Assembly (NCBI GenBank): GCA_900319645.1
Contig: ONPG01000001.1
Span: forward strand, 1 to 64,000
Direction: 5' to 3'
Length of the DNA stretch: 64,000 nucleotides
Source of the DNA: an uncultured Bacteroidales bacterium
Lineage (GTDB): Bacteria; Bacteroidota; Bacteroidia; Bacteroidales; Paludibacteraceae
Below, one piece after another: positions 41,411-50,793 of this stretch. Position numbers and translations under genes: made by a program. The first letter of the stretch is position 1. Every line of letters starts with the position of its first letter. The notes beneath the pieces are model-generated. The model was given only the letters and a program-made list of their open reading frames with translations. It searched no databases and was not told the DNA's origin.

Positions 41411-42715
41411 ATGTTTGATAATCTGTCAGAACGATTAGAACGAAGTTTCAAGATCCTCAAAGGTGAGGGAAGAATTACCGAGATCAATATTGCGGAGACC
41501 GTTAAGGACATCCGCAAAGCGCTCTTGGAAGCCGATGTTAACTACAAAACCGCCAAGCAGTTTACCGACCAGGTGAAAGAGAAAGCACTCGGTCAGAACG
41601 TCATGACCTCCGTCCGTCCGGGACAGTTGATGGTCAAGATCACGCACGACGAACTGGCGGCACTCATGGGCGGCGAGACCCAGGAACTGAACCTCAAGGG
41701 CAACCCTGCTGTCATCCTTATGGCGGGTCTCCAGGGTTCCGGTAAGACCACTTTCGCCTCCAAACTGGCTAACTGGCTGCAAACCAAGAAGAATAAACGC
41801 GTCATGCTCGTTGCCTGTGACGTCTATCGTCCCGCTGCCATCGAGCAGTTGCGTGTGCTGGGCGAGCAGATCAACGCGAAAGTCTATCTGGGTCTGGAGG
41901 AATCTAATCCCGTCAAGAAAGCCGAAGCGGCAATAGCCGAGGCAAAACGTCTGGGCTATGATGTCGTCATCGTCGATACCGCCGGACGTCTGGCTGTGGA
42001 TGAGCAGATGATGACCGAGATTGCGGCTATCAAATCCGCTATCCAGCCCTCGGAGACGCTTTTCGTCGTGGACGCCATGACCGGACAGGACGCTGTCAAT
42101 ACCGCCAAGGAGTTCAACGACCGTCTGGATTTCGACGGCGTGGTTCTCACCAAACTCGATGGTGACGCACGAGGCGGAGCGGCTCTCTCGATCCGCTCGG
42201 TAGTCAACAAACCGATCAAGTTCATCGGAACGGGCGAGAAAATGGAGGCACTCGACGTGTTCCACCCGGCTCGTATGGCTGACCGTATCCTCGGTATGGG
42301 TGACGTCGTCTCCCTCGTTGAGCGTGCGCAAGAGCAGTACGACGAAGCCGAAGCACGCCGCATCAGCAAGAAAATAGCCAAGAACCAGTTCGATTTCAAC
42401 GATTTCATCGGCCAATTGAACCAAATCAAGAAAATGGGTTCGATGAAGGAACTCATGGGCATGATCCCCGGCATGGACAAAGCGCTCAAGGGTGTGGAGG
42501 TCAGCGACGACGCTTTCAAGCCTATCGAGGCGATGATCAACTCCATGACACCGGCCGAGCGTGCTAATCCGGGTCTGCTGAACGGCAGCCGCAAGAACCG
42601 TATCGCCAAAGGCGCCGGCGTCACTATCGTCGATCTCAACCGCTTCCTCAAGCAGTTTGACCAAACCTCGAAGATGATGCGCAAAGTGCAGCAGATGAGC
42701 GGCAAAAGACGTTAA
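41411..42715 (+). CDS. ffh: Signal recognition particle GTPase Ffh
   Basis: The ATG at 41411 gives 434 residues. The N domain comes first; the G domain has GLQGSGKTTFASKLA (P-loop), DVYRPAAIEQL, VDTAGRLAVDEQM and TKLDGDARGGAALSI; the methionine-rich M domain (MGSMKELMGMIPGMDK onward) binds signal peptides and 4.5S RNA. It targets inner-membrane proteins to SecYEG. Upstream in-frame codons lie in the promoter. folD follows after four bases. Confidence 0.97.
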   Translation: MFDNLSERLERSFKILKGEGRITEINIAETVKDIRKALLEADVNYKTAKQFTDQVKEKALGQNVMTSVRPGQLMVKITHDELAALMGGETQELNLKGNPAVILMAGLQGSGKTTFASKLANWLQTKKNKRVMLVACDVYRPAAIEQLRVLGEQINAKVYLGLEESNPVKKAEAAIAEAKRLGYDVVIVDTAGRLAVDEQMMTEIAAIKSAIQPSETLFVVDAMTGQDAVNTAKEFNDRLDFDGVVLTKLDGDARGGAALSIRSVVNKPIKFIGTGEKMEALDVFHPARMADRILGMGDVVSLVERAQEQYDEAEARRISKKIAKNQFDFNDFIGQLNQIKKMGSMKELMGMIPGMDKALKGVEVSDDAFKPIEAMINSMTPAERANPGLLNGSRKNRIAKGAGVTIVDLNRFLKQFDQTSKMMRKVQQMSGKRR

Positions 42716-42719
42716 AAAA

Positions 42720-43619
42720 ATGAACCTTTTAGACGGTAAGAAAATAGCTGCGGATATTCGTGCGGAATTGCGCGAAGAGGTCGAGACGCTGAAGGCACAA
42801 GGCAAACGTGTGCCGAAACTGGCTGTGGTGATAGTGGGCAATAATCCCGCCTCCGAGACGTACGTCAACAACAAAATCAAGGCGTGCGCGGAAGTGGGTA
42901 TAGAGGCTGCGCGTATCGCCTATGACGAAAGCATCAGCGAGCAGACACTCCTCAACGAAGTGACCAAACTCAACAACGACCCGACCATCGACGGTTTCAT
43001 CGTCCAACTGCCGCTGCCCGAACATATCAACGAGTCGGCTATTCTTTCTGCTATCGACTACCGCAAGGATGTGGACGGCCTGACGCCGGAGAACGTCGGA
43101 CGCACGGTACAAGGTCTGCCCTCGCTCGTCTCTGCTACGCCGCGAGGTATTCGTGAACTGCTGGCTCGCTATGACATCCAAACCGAAGGCAAGCATGTGG
43201 TGGTCATCGGGCGGTCGAACATCGTCGGCAAACCGATAGCCATGCTGCTTATGCAGCGGCCGTACTTGTCCCTGCCGGGCATGAGTGCTTCGTCACTCGG
43301 AGATGCCACGGTCACGATCTGCCACAGCAAAACACGTAACCTGGCGGACATTTGCCGCACGGCGGATATCATCATCGTGGCAGCCGGTTCGCCCAAACTG
43401 CTGACGGCGGACATGGTCAGAGACGGAGTGGTAGTCATCGACGTGGGTATCAACAGGGTGGATGACATAACATCGCCGAGAGGTTACCGACTGGTTGGCG
43501 ACGTGGACTTCGAGAGTGTTGCTCCCAAAGCGGCGTTTATCACGCCTGTTCCCGGAGGAGTCGGACCGATGACCATCGCCTCGCTCCTGCAAAACACCCT
43601 GCAAGCCTATCATTCATAA
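42720..43619 (+). CDS. folD: Methylene-THF dehydrogenase / methenyl-THF cyclohydrolase
   Basis: A 299-residue bifunctional enzyme of one-carbon metabolism. Seen are ASETYVNNKIKACAEVGI (catalytic Tyr and Lys), QLPLPEHINESAIL, KDVDGLTPENVG, VVIGRSNIVGKPIAMLL (NADP site) and TPVPGGVGPMTIA. It follows ffh closely, so the two may share a transcript. Confidence 0.97.
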   Translation: MNLLDGKKIAADIRAELREEVETLKAQGKRVPKLAVVIVGNNPASETYVNNKIKACAEVGIEAARIAYDESISEQTLLNEVTKLNNDPTIDGFIVQLPLPEHINESAILSAIDYRKDVDGLTPENVGRTVQGLPSLVSATPRGIRELLARYDIQTEGKHVVVIGRSNIVGKPIAMLLMQRPYLSLPGMSASSLGDATVTICHSKTRNLADICRTADIIIVAAGSPKLLTADMVRDGVVVIDVGINRVDDITSPRGYRLVGDVDFESVAPKAAFITPVPGGVGPMTIASLLQNTLQAYHS

Positions 43620-43641
43620 TTTTTAATTTTATATTTCCCAC

Positions 43642-44742
43642 TTGAATATTCTTGATAAAATAGAAGGCCTTGAGGCTAAGTTCCACGAGGTCAGCCTCCT
43701 CATCACAGACCCATCGGTTATTGCCGATCAGGCGCGTTATGTGCGTCTCAACCGCGATTACCACGACCTGGAGCGTGTGTTGGAGTGTGCCCGCCGTTAC
43801 AAGAAAGCCGTGACGGACCTGCAGGACGCCAAGGACCTGTTCTTCAACGAGACAGATGCGGAGATGAAGGAGATGGCGAAAGCCGAGATAGACGAACTCG
43901 AGCCGCAGATTCCCAAACTGGAGGAAGAACTCAAACTCCAGCTCCTGCCGCAGGATCCCGAGGACGGCAAGAACGTCGTCATGGAGATCCGCGGAGGAAC
44001 AGGAGGCGACGAAGCGGCTATCTTTGCCGGAGACCTCTTCCGCATGTACACCAAGTATTTCGAGATCAAGGGCTTCAAATACACCATATCGTCCTTTACC
44101 GAAGGCGCTTCCGGCGGCTACAAGGAGATTATCTTCAACGTCACAGGCACCAACGTCTATGGCACGCTCAAATACGAATCGGGCGTTCATCGTGTCCAGC
44201 GTGTGCCTGTAACCGAGACGCAGGGCAGGGTACACACTTCTGCCGCTACGGTTGCCGTGCTGCCCGAAGCCGACGAGTTCGAGGTGCATATCAACGAAGG
44301 GGAAATCAAATGGGAGACTTTCCGTTCCGGCGGAGCGGGCGGACAGAACGTCAACAAAGTGGAGTCCGGTGTGCGTCTGCGTTATAACTGGCGAAACCCC
44401 AATACCGGCGAAGTGCAGGAGATTCTCATCGAGTGTACAGAGACGCGTGACCAGCCAAAGAACAAGGAACGCGCGCTCTCGCGCCTGCGCACGCAGATAT
44501 ATGATAAGGAGCATCAGAAATACATCGACGACATAGCTGCTCGCCGCAAGACGATGGTCTCCACGGGCGACCGTTCCGCCAAGATCCGCACGTATAACTA
44601 TCCGCAGGGGCGTATTACCGACCACCGTATAGGCTATACGGTCTATAACCTCGCTGCCTTCATGGACGGCGATATCCAGGGTGTTATCGATGCCCTCCAG
44701 GTAGCCGAGAACGCCGAGCGCCTCAAAGAATCAGAATTGTAA
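43642..44742 (+). CDS. prfA: Peptide chain release factor 1
   Basis: A 366-residue class I release factor for UAA and UAG. The stop-reading motif region is HRVQRVPVTETQGRVHTS (PVT, the RF1 type), and the peptidyl-hydrolysis motif is GGAGGQNVNKVESGVRL with GGQ. The start is a TTG at 43642; an in-frame stop at 43624 and the lack of ATG or GTG leave it as the only reasonable start. Confidence 0.96.
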   Translation: MNILDKIEGLEAKFHEVSLLITDPSVIADQARYVRLNRDYHDLERVLECARRYKKAVTDLQDAKDLFFNETDAEMKEMAKAEIDELEPQIPKLEEELKLQLLPQDPEDGKNVVMEIRGGTGGDEAAIFAGDLFRMYTKYFEIKGFKYTISSFTEGASGGYKEIIFNVTGTNVYGTLKYESGVHRVQRVPVTETQGRVHTSAATVAVLPEADEFEVHINEGEIKWETFRSGGAGGQNVNKVESGVRLRYNWRNPNTGEVQEILIECTETRDQPKNKERALSRLRTQIYDKEHQKYIDDIAARRKTMVSTGDRSAKIRTYNYPQGRITDHRIGYTVYNLAAFMDGDIQGVIDALQVAENAERLKESEL

Positions 44743-44754
44743 ATTACAAAGAGC

Positions 44755-45120
44755 ATGAAAAAGTATTTATTATTTGCTTTAATGCTAATAGCATTAGTCT
44801 TGACTTCCTGTGAGAAAGAGGGTTGGAAAAGTCATGCTAAAAGGACTTTTATAACCGAGTCTCATATTATAGAGATGGAGGTGTCCGATTCTCCGTGGGG
44901 CGCTTCTGAAGGCACGCACATGGAGTCATTTTTTACAGGACATTGGGAGGATACCGGTGAAGAGTCATTTTTCAAAGTGAATGCAATAGAAGGATTCACA
45001 TTCGAAGAAGGTTATATATACACCTTGTATATCGAAATTCTTCGCTACGAGAATCCACCTTCAGAGATGTATCCTTACAAATACAAACTGATTCGTATTA
45101 AGTCCCAAACGAAGGCTTAG
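44755..45120 (+). CDS. DUF4377 lipoprotein
   Basis: A 121-residue protein with a lipoprotein signal (LLFALMLIALVLTSC) and the DUF4377 pattern FFKVNAIEGFTFEEGYIYTL...NPPSE...YKYKLIRIKS. DUF4377 proteins are small secreted or lipid-anchored proteins of unknown role. Base composition is lower in G+C than the adjoining genes, so it may be a recent addition. Confidence 0.82.
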   Translation: MKKYLLFALMLIALVLTSCEKEGWKSHAKRTFITESHIIEMEVSDSPWGASEGTHMESFFTGHWEDTGEESFFKVNAIEGFTFEEGYIYTLYIEILRYENPPSEMYPYKYKLIRIKSQTKA

Positions 45121-45153
45121 AAAAAATCGTTGCAGTCGCAAAAGTGGAGTGAG

Positions 45154-45858
45154 ATGTACCTCTTTTACTGTCCAGACATAGAGAAAAGACAAACGCTCTC
45201 CGAGGAGGAGAGCGGGCATTGTGTGCGAGTGCTTCGTTATTCCGTGGGAGACGAGATTCTCATCACAGACGGCAAAGGAACGACTTATACGGCGCGAATA
45301 ACCAATCCGCATTCTAAGCATTGCGATTTTGAGATTATCTCGCGTGAGAAGCAGGAACCGCACCACCGGTTTCACCTCCACATAGCGATAGCGCCGACGA
45401 AGAATATCGAACGCATGGAATGGGCTATCGAGAAATGTGTGGAGATAGGGGGGGATGAGATAACACCGCTGCTATGCCGTTTTTCGGAACGGAAAACGCT
45501 TCGCACGGACCGACTCGAGAAAATCATTCTCTCTGCCGCCAAACAGTCCCTTACACCATACTTGCCGGTATTGCATGAATTAACACCCTACGACACGTTC
45601 ATTCGCGAGCAGGCTCAGAAAAATCAGCAGAACTTCATCGCCCATTGTTACAAAGAGGACAAGCGTGTTCTCAAGGACGAAATAGAGCGGGGGAGGGATG
45701 TACTGGTGTTGATTGGCCCGGAAGGCGATTTTAGCGAGAAAGAGGTGGCGGACGCTTTGGCTTTGGGCTTTATTCCCGTCAGTCTGGGAAACAGCCGTCT
45801 GCGCACAGAGACTGCTGCTATCGTCGCCTGCCACACGGCGGTACTCATAAACGAATAA
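45154..45858 (+). CDS. rsmE: 16S rRNA m3U1498 methyltransferase
   Basis: The ATG at 45154 gives 234 residues. It is a SPOUT methyltransferase with an N-terminal PUA-like domain (YLFYCPDIEKRQTLSEEESGH, split) and the C-terminal knot with LVLIGPEGDFSEKEV and VSLGNSRLRTETAAIVA, which bind SAM. An in-frame TTG at 45130 would add eight residues with no family match. Confidence 0.95.
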   Translation: MYLFYCPDIEKRQTLSEEESGHCVRVLRYSVGDEILITDGKGTTYTARITNPHSKHCDFEIISREKQEPHHRFHLHIAIAPTKNIERMEWAIEKCVEIGGDEITPLLCRFSERKTLRTDRLEKIILSAAKQSLTPYLPVLHELTPYDTFIREQAQKNQQNFIAHCYKEDKRVLKDEIERGRDVLVLIGPEGDFSEKEVADALALGFIPVSLGNSRLRTETAAIVACHTAVLINE

Positions 45859-45916
45859 TTGATAATTGATAATTCTTAGCCCTAACGGGCATGATTATTT
45901 TCGACAAGCGAAAATA

Positions 45917-46546
45917 TTGATAATTGATATTTTGTCTATAGATACCGACATATTGCTTTGGATTAACGGCCATTACACGGAATGGCTGGATACGTTCATG
46001 TGGTACGTCAGCCGTTCCTCGACATGGATCCCGCTCTATGTGCTGCTGGTGGGGCTGATTGTCTTGAAATACCGAAGCTGGAAAACTGTCCTGCTCATTC
46101 TGTTAGGATTTGGAGTGGCGGTCGGTTTGGCGGATTTCACTACCAGCGGCATCATCAAACCCTTGGTTTGCCGTCTGCGTCCGACCCACGAACCGGCTTT
46201 GGAAGGAATGGTACATCTCGTGAACGGTTACACAGGCGGATTGTATGGTTTTTGCAGCAGTCATGCCGCTAACACGATGGCGTGCGGATTGCTGTTCAGC
46301 CTGCTCTATAAAAACAAATATGCCACCACAGGTCTGATGATCTGGGTGGCTTTGAACTGCTACAGCCGCATGTATCTGGGCGTACACTATCCCGGAGATA
46401 TACTCTGCGGATTGCTTATCGGCGCTCTGCTTGCGGCTCTGGTGTATGTTGTATTGGCTCGTTGGGTGCTAACTGCCGGGTCTCCCTCGGAGCTACAAAA
46501 TTCGCGCCACGAGGACGACGGGGCTGCTCGGCCGGGTGGTTCATAA
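45917..46546 (+). CDS. PAP2-family phosphatase
   Basis: About 209 residues with five or six membrane helices and intact PAP2 motifs: KPLVCRLRP (KxxxxxxRP), GFCSSHAANT (PSGH-like) and SRMYLGVHYPGD (SRxxxxxHxxxD). Likely substrates are undecaprenyl pyrophosphate or other lipid phosphates. No ATG fits: the start is taken as TTG at 45917, inside an attgata repeat, with TTG at 45932 as an alternative. The last 43 codons overlap the convergent gene at 46416-46841 by 131 bases, and the final ~25 residues look non-native. Confidence 0.85.
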   Translation: MIIDILSIDTDILLWINGHYTEWLDTFMWYVSRSSTWIPLYVLLVGLIVLKYRSWKTVLLILLGFGVAVGLADFTTSGIIKPLVCRLRPTHEPALEGMVHLVNGYTGGLYGFCSSHAANTMACGLLFSLLYKNKYATTGLMIWVALNCYSRMYLGVHYPGDILCGLLIGALLAALVYVVLARWVLTAGSPSELQNSRHEDDGAARPGGS

Positions 46547-46841
46547 ACTGCTCGAACTCCTCGGGCGTCAGCAGATCTTGCAACTCCGCGTAGATGGCCT
46601 GCATCCGCTCCATGTTCTCAGCACGGGTCAGACCTTTCTGACGCACACGCGCATACTTGAGGTGCATCCTGTAGATGGTGTCAATACGTACCGAGTCCTG
46701 AATACCCAATTCGCGTACCAGCCTTTCGGTTTGTTTCTGCGCCTCCTCTTCGGGAGTACGTTGCGGACGCGAAAGCTCCTGAGCCATCACCATGCCGCCA
46801 AACATTGCGGCTATTAGAATAGAAAAGAAGAAACGTTTCAT
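46416..46841 (-). CDS. Small secreted helical protein (DUF4890- or Spy-like)
   Basis: A 141-residue protein with a signal peptide (MKRFFFSILIAAMFGGMVMA) followed by a charged helical region (EEEAQKQTERLVRELGIQDS, RMHLKYARVRQKGLTRAENM, DLLTPEEFEQFM) like the periplasmic DUF4890/Spy group, and a Pro/Arg-rich C-terminal tail. That tail is encoded opposite the last PAP2 helix. Function unknown. The next gene (46863) starts divergently 21 bases away. Confidence 0.7.
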   Translation of the reverse strand: MKRFFFSILIAAMFGGMVMAQELSRPQRTPEEEAQKQTERLVRELGIQDSVRIDTIYRMHLKYARVRQKGLTRAENMERMQAIYAELQDLLTPEEFEQFMNHPAEQPRRPRGANFVAPRETRQLAPNEPIQHTPEPQAERR

Positions 46842-46862
46842 GCCAAAACTACAACAAAAACT

Positions 46863-48095
46863 ATGCCATTTAGTCCCGAAATAGAATTAGCCAAGCGACT
46901 TTATTTTTCTCAGCAAGGCGAGAACCGGCAGTCACGCCCTGCTGTACGCGTGGCGTTGGCGGGAATGATGATAGGTGTGATGGTGATGGTGGTGACTATC
47001 TGCGTGGTGGTGGGCTTCAAGCAAACGATCACCCGTCAGGTGGCGGGCTTCGGAGCGCATATACAGGTCGTTTCGTTTGACAACAACAACACATACGACC
47101 TCCAGCCGATTGAGGTCTCCGACTCTTTGTTGGCCCTGTTGGGCAGCTATCCGCACGTAGCGAATGCCGCTCCTTTCGTGACCAAACCCGGTATGCTCAA
47201 GACCGACAGCTCTTTTCACGGCATAGTACTCAAGGGAACCGACTACTGGGATTTTTTTGCGCGTAACATCCGCGAGGGAGCTCTGCCCTCCAAACCGCAG
47301 GAAGTGCTGGTGTCTCAGCCGGTTGCCAAGTCGCTTGGCCTAAGCGTGGGAGATGCCGTGAATGCGTATTTCGTGGACGAGACGGATGTGCGGGCAAGAC
47401 GTTTCGTGATAAGCGGTCTGTACGAAACGGGTTTCGGACAGTTTGACGAGCTGTTTGTGCTCACGCCCTTGACTACTGCGCTCCGCCTGCAAGGCTGGGA
47501 CGAGCATACTTACTCTGGAGTGGAGATATTGGTGGACGACCTCTCTTGCCTGAACGAGGTGGCGGACCGTATCTATTTCGCTACCGTCAATCATCTGGAC
47601 GAAGAAGGCTATCACACCTATTATGTCCAGACGCTCCAGGAGCAGAATCCGGCTGTTTTTGCGTGGCTCGACCTGCTGGACATGAATGTGGTGGTTATTA
47701 TAGTGCTTATGCTCTTAGTGGCGGGATTCAATATGGTCTCGGGTTTGATCATCCTTATTCTGGATGGCATTCAGTTGATTGGAATCCTCAAAGCGCTCGG
47801 GGCTGACAACCGTTTTGTCCGCCGTATTTTCCTTACCCAGGCTTTGATGCTGATTGTCAAAGGACTGCTCTACGGAAACGTGGTGGGACTCGGCTTGGTG
47901 GCTATCCAGTATTTTACCAATCTGATTCCTCTGGAGGCGGCTACGTATTATGTGAGCTATGTGCCTGTCACGTTTGCCTGGGGATGGATAGTTGTGCTCA
48001 ACCTGCTGACTATTGCTGTCTCCATGCTGGTTCTGTTGCTGCCGTCTATGATCATCAGCCGCATCAGTCCGGCAAAGGTCATGCACTTTGAGTAA
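46863..48095 (+). CDS. LolC/LolE-type ABC permease
   Basis: A 410-residue membrane protein: an N-terminal helix (VALAGMMIGVMVMVVTICVV), a MacB-like periplasmic domain (about residues 60-270) and three C-terminal helices of the FtsX type (VVIIVLMLLVAGFNMVSGLI, split family motif ILKALGADNRFVRRIFL). LolCE with LolD releases lipoproteins from the inner membrane for transport to the outer membrane. No ATPase partner is adjacent, so another FtsX-family role is possible. Confidence 0.88.
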   Translation: MPFSPEIELAKRLYFSQQGENRQSRPAVRVALAGMMIGVMVMVVTICVVVGFKQTITRQVAGFGAHIQVVSFDNNNTYDLQPIEVSDSLLALLGSYPHVANAAPFVTKPGMLKTDSSFHGIVLKGTDYWDFFARNIREGALPSKPQEVLVSQPVAKSLGLSVGDAVNAYFVDETDVRARRFVISGLYETGFGQFDELFVLTPLTTALRLQGWDEHTYSGVEILVDDLSCLNEVADRIYFATVNHLDEEGYHTYYVQTLQEQNPAVFAWLDLLDMNVVVIIVLMLLVAGFNMVSGLIILILDGIQLIGILKALGADNRFVRRIFLTQALMLIVKGLLYGNVVGLGLVAIQYFTNLIPLEAATYYVSYVPVTFAWGWIVVLNLLTIAVSMLVLLLPSMIISRISPAKVMHFE

Positions 48096-48159
48096 TTGAC
48101 AATTGATAAGTGATAGTTGATAGTTAGTAGTTGTTTAGTTGTTTATTGGTCATTCAAGA

Positions 48160-49086
48160 ATGAAACTGCAAACGTTCATAGAAATACCTGCTTCCTCGTG
48201 GCAAATTGGCTACGACGACCGGATTTTGCTGTTGGGTTCCTGTTTCTCCGACGAGATAGGGAGCAAACTGCAGGAACACTATTTCCGGCTGACATCCAAT
48301 CCTTTCGGCACGCTCTATAACCCGCTTTCTATTGCGCAGGCTTTGCAGATGAAGGAAGTACCCGAGCTGGTCGAATACGGCGGTCTGTGGCATTCGATGG
48401 CACACCACGGTTCGTTCTCTTTTGCTTCGCGTACGGAAACATCCGAAGCCGTCAGCCGTTCTATCCGGACTCTCCAACAGGCGTTTCAGGATGCCTCTGT
48501 GGTGATGATTACGTTCGGAACGGCGTGGATCTATGAGCAGGACGGCAGGCTTGTCGGCAACTGCCACAAGATGTCGGCGGACTGTTTCACTCGTCGCCGT
48601 CTGTCGGTTGAGGAGATAGTAGCTGCATGGCAGCCGATCCTTGCCGCTTATCCCGACAAGAAATGGCTCTTTACCGTCTCGCCTATTCGTCATGTGAAAG
48701 ACGGTCTGCACGAGAACCAGCTGAGCAAAGCCACGCTCCTCATGGCGGTTGAGCAACTCACCCATCTCCCATCACCCATCACCAACAGCGGCAAAGCCGC
48801 ATACTTCCCCTCTTACGAGATTCTGCTGGACGAGTTGCGGGACTATCGTTTCTATGCTGACGACCTGGTTCATCCCTCGACTTTGGCGGTTCAATATATC
48901 TGGGAACGGTTTGTCGGGACGTATATGTCTCCCGCCACGCGCGAGGAGATGCGCACGCTTCATCAGTTGTGGCTTGACCGCCATCACACGTTCCTGCATG
49001 CCGATACAAAAGAAGCGTACGCCTTTCTACAGCGTACGCAATCCAAACTCAAACAATTGTTGCTTCACTATCCGTGGATAGAGTAG
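48160..49086 (+). CDS. GSCFA-domain protein
   Basis: The ATG at 48160 gives 308 residues. The diagnostic LLLGSCFSDEIG lies near residue 24, with NPFGTLYNPLSIA and TFGTAWIYE behind it, and a late DDLVHPSTLAVQYIWERF. GSCFA proteins look like SGNH-type hydrolases: GSCFS would hold the nucleophile serine and DDLVHP the Asp/His. The substrate is unknown. A repeat-coded patch (THLPSPITNSG) lies at 48759-48786. Confidence 0.9.
   Translation: MKLQTFIEIPASSWQIGYDDRILLLGSCFSDEIGSKLQEHYFRLTSNPFGTLYNPLSIAQALQMKEVPELVEYGGLWHSMAHHGSFSFASRTETSEAVSRSIRTLQQAFQDASVVMITFGTAWIYEQDGRLVGNCHKMSADCFTRRRLSVEEIVAAWQPILAAYPDKKWLFTVSPIRHVKDGLHENQLSKATLLMAVEQLTHLPSPITNSGKAAYFPSYEILLDELRDYRFYADDLVHPSTLAVQYIWERFVGTYMSPATREEMRTLHQLWLDRHHTFLHADTKEAYAFLQRTQSKLKQLLLHYPWIE
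48759..48786 (+). repeat. Low-complexity repeat inside the GSCFA gene
   Basis: Variants of the word atcaccc in series encode THLPSPITN. The word atcacccat is the core of the intergenic 11-bp repeat at 37389-37443. Confidence 0.75.
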
Positions 49087-49090
49087 GCGC

Positions 49091-50731
49091 TTATTTGCAC
49101 TCTGTCAGAGCCCTGTGGAACTCCGGGTCGTAGCGCAACTGGTAAGCCGCCTGACCGCGTTGGTAGTAGTAACGCAGGACGATCTCGTTACCCAACAGGT
49201 GCTTCACTTCGTCTATGTTCCGGCGGATAGCCTCCCGGAAATCAGGTGTCAACTCCGGCTCGAACGCTTTCAGTTTCTCGAGGGTTGTGCTGTCTATGTC
49301 CTCATGTTCCGCCATGCGGATCATGTCGCTAAAGAACTTGCTGGTCTCGGTTTCGTAAGTGAATCCGCGCTCGTCCAGCCAGTTGCAGAAATCCTCTATC
49401 TCCTTGTCCGTCAGTTCAAACTCCTGCGGAGCGGCTATGCTGTCGTGCAGACGATGGTAGCGTGTGGCGTAGTCAAAGAGATAGTGGTTGATGTAGAGCG
49501 AATAGGTGATATCCACTTTCGTGCTGTCGTCTATCACAATATCGGGCAGAATACCTCCTGCGGTATCTTTCTTGAGTTCGTGTCCTTTCTGTGCCTCGCT
49601 GTAGTCGATTGCCTGAATACAACGTCCTGAAGGCAGGTAGTATTTGCTGGTCGTCACTTTGACGTGTCCGCCATAGACCACAGGACGCACGTTCTGCACT
49701 AATCCTTTGCCGAAGGTACGTTGGCCTATCAGTTTGGCGCGTCCTAAATCCTGCAAAGCGCCTGAGACGATCTCGCTTGCCGAAGCGGAGTTCTTGTCCA
49801 CCAGCACGATAAGCGGCAGGTCTTTGTATCGGGGGTTGTTGCGGGTCTTGTAGATACGGTTGCTGTTGGAGGTCTTGCCTTTGGTCTCCACAATCATCTG
49901 GTCGCGCTCGACAAACAGGTTGACAATCTGCAGGGCTTCATCCACGATGCCGCCTCCGTTTCCACGCAGGTCCACAATCAGCTTGCGGGCACCTTGGTTG
50001 TAATACAGGTCATCCAGAGCGTTACTGAAAGCCAAAGCTGATCCTTCGGTAAACTCGCCAAAAGCGATGTAGCCCACTGTCTCGGGAAGCGAATCAGCCT
50101 TGAAGGCGGCATAGTATTGCACGGGATCCATGTGGATATCTTCGCGCACAATCTCTACCTTGAAGGGCTTGGCCACACCTTCGCGTTCCAACTCCAGAAC
50201 GACGGTCGTACCGGGTACTCCGCGCAGGTTGTTGCTCACTTCGCTTACGCTCATACCTTTGGTACTTTTGCCATCTACCGAGACGATCCTGTCGCCCGCT
50301 TGCACGCCTGCACGTTGTGCCGGTTTGCCCTCGTAGGGATTGACGGCATAGGTCCACAGCGAGTCTTTGTCCACTTTGGTTTTGCGTCCCTTGGCGGTCT
50401 GACTTTTGGAGCCGGGTTTCGGACGTTGCTGGATAATACTGCCTATACCGCCGTATTTGCCGGTGGTCATCATACGCAGGTCGCGGTCGTTTTTCTTCGG
50501 GTAGTAAACCGTATATGGGTCAATCTTGCGGAGCATGGCGTTTATTGCCGTCTCGGTCAGTTGCTCGTAGTTGAGTGTGTCCACATAGTTGACGTCCACT
50601 TGCCGGAGCACATCCGTGAAGATGTTGATGCTCTCCTCGGCGCGTGCTGTGGATTGACGCTCCTGGGCGGAGAGGAATGAACCGGGAATAAGGAATAAGG
50701 ATAAAAGGCTTATTACTATTTGTCTATTCAT
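49091..50731 (-). CDS. S41 C-terminal processing protease
   Basis: A 546-residue periplasmic serine protease: signal peptide (VISLLSLFLIPGSFLSA), a PDZ domain (GKPAQRAGVQAGDRIVSVDG near residues 135-155), and the S41 catalytic domain with DLRGNGGGIVDEAL, the serine in KNSASASEIVSGALQD and the lysine in RTFGKGLVQ. CtpA-type enzymes trim or degrade periplasmic proteins. In Bacteroidales several paralogues exist; the target is unknown. Confidence 0.93.
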   Translation of the reverse strand: MNRQIVISLLSLFLIPGSFLSAQERQSTARAEESINIFTDVLRQVDVNYVDTLNYEQLTETAINAMLRKIDPYTVYYPKKNDRDLRMMTTGKYGGIGSIIQQRPKPGSKSQTAKGRKTKVDKDSLWTYAVNPYEGKPAQRAGVQAGDRIVSVDGKSTKGMSVSEVSNNLRGVPGTTVVLELEREGVAKPFKVEIVREDIHMDPVQYYAAFKADSLPETVGYIAFGEFTEGSALAFSNALDDLYYNQGARKLIVDLRGNGGGIVDEALQIVNLFVERDQMIVETKGKTSNSNRIYKTRNNPRYKDLPLIVLVDKNSASASEIVSGALQDLGRAKLIGQRTFGKGLVQNVRPVVYGGHVKVTTSKYYLPSGRCIQAIDYSEAQKGHELKKDTAGGILPDIVIDDSTKVDITYSLYINHYLFDYATRYHRLHDSIAAPQEFELTDKEIEDFCNWLDERGFTYETETSKFFSDMIRMAEHEDIDSTTLEKLKAFEPELTPDFREAIRRNIDEVKHLLGNEIVLRYYYQRGQAAYQLRYDPEFHRALTECK

Positions 50732-50793
50732 TTTGTCTATTGTCTTTTAGCAGGCTTGCCTGCGGTCTTTTGTCTTTGAGCGAAGCAAGTCTT

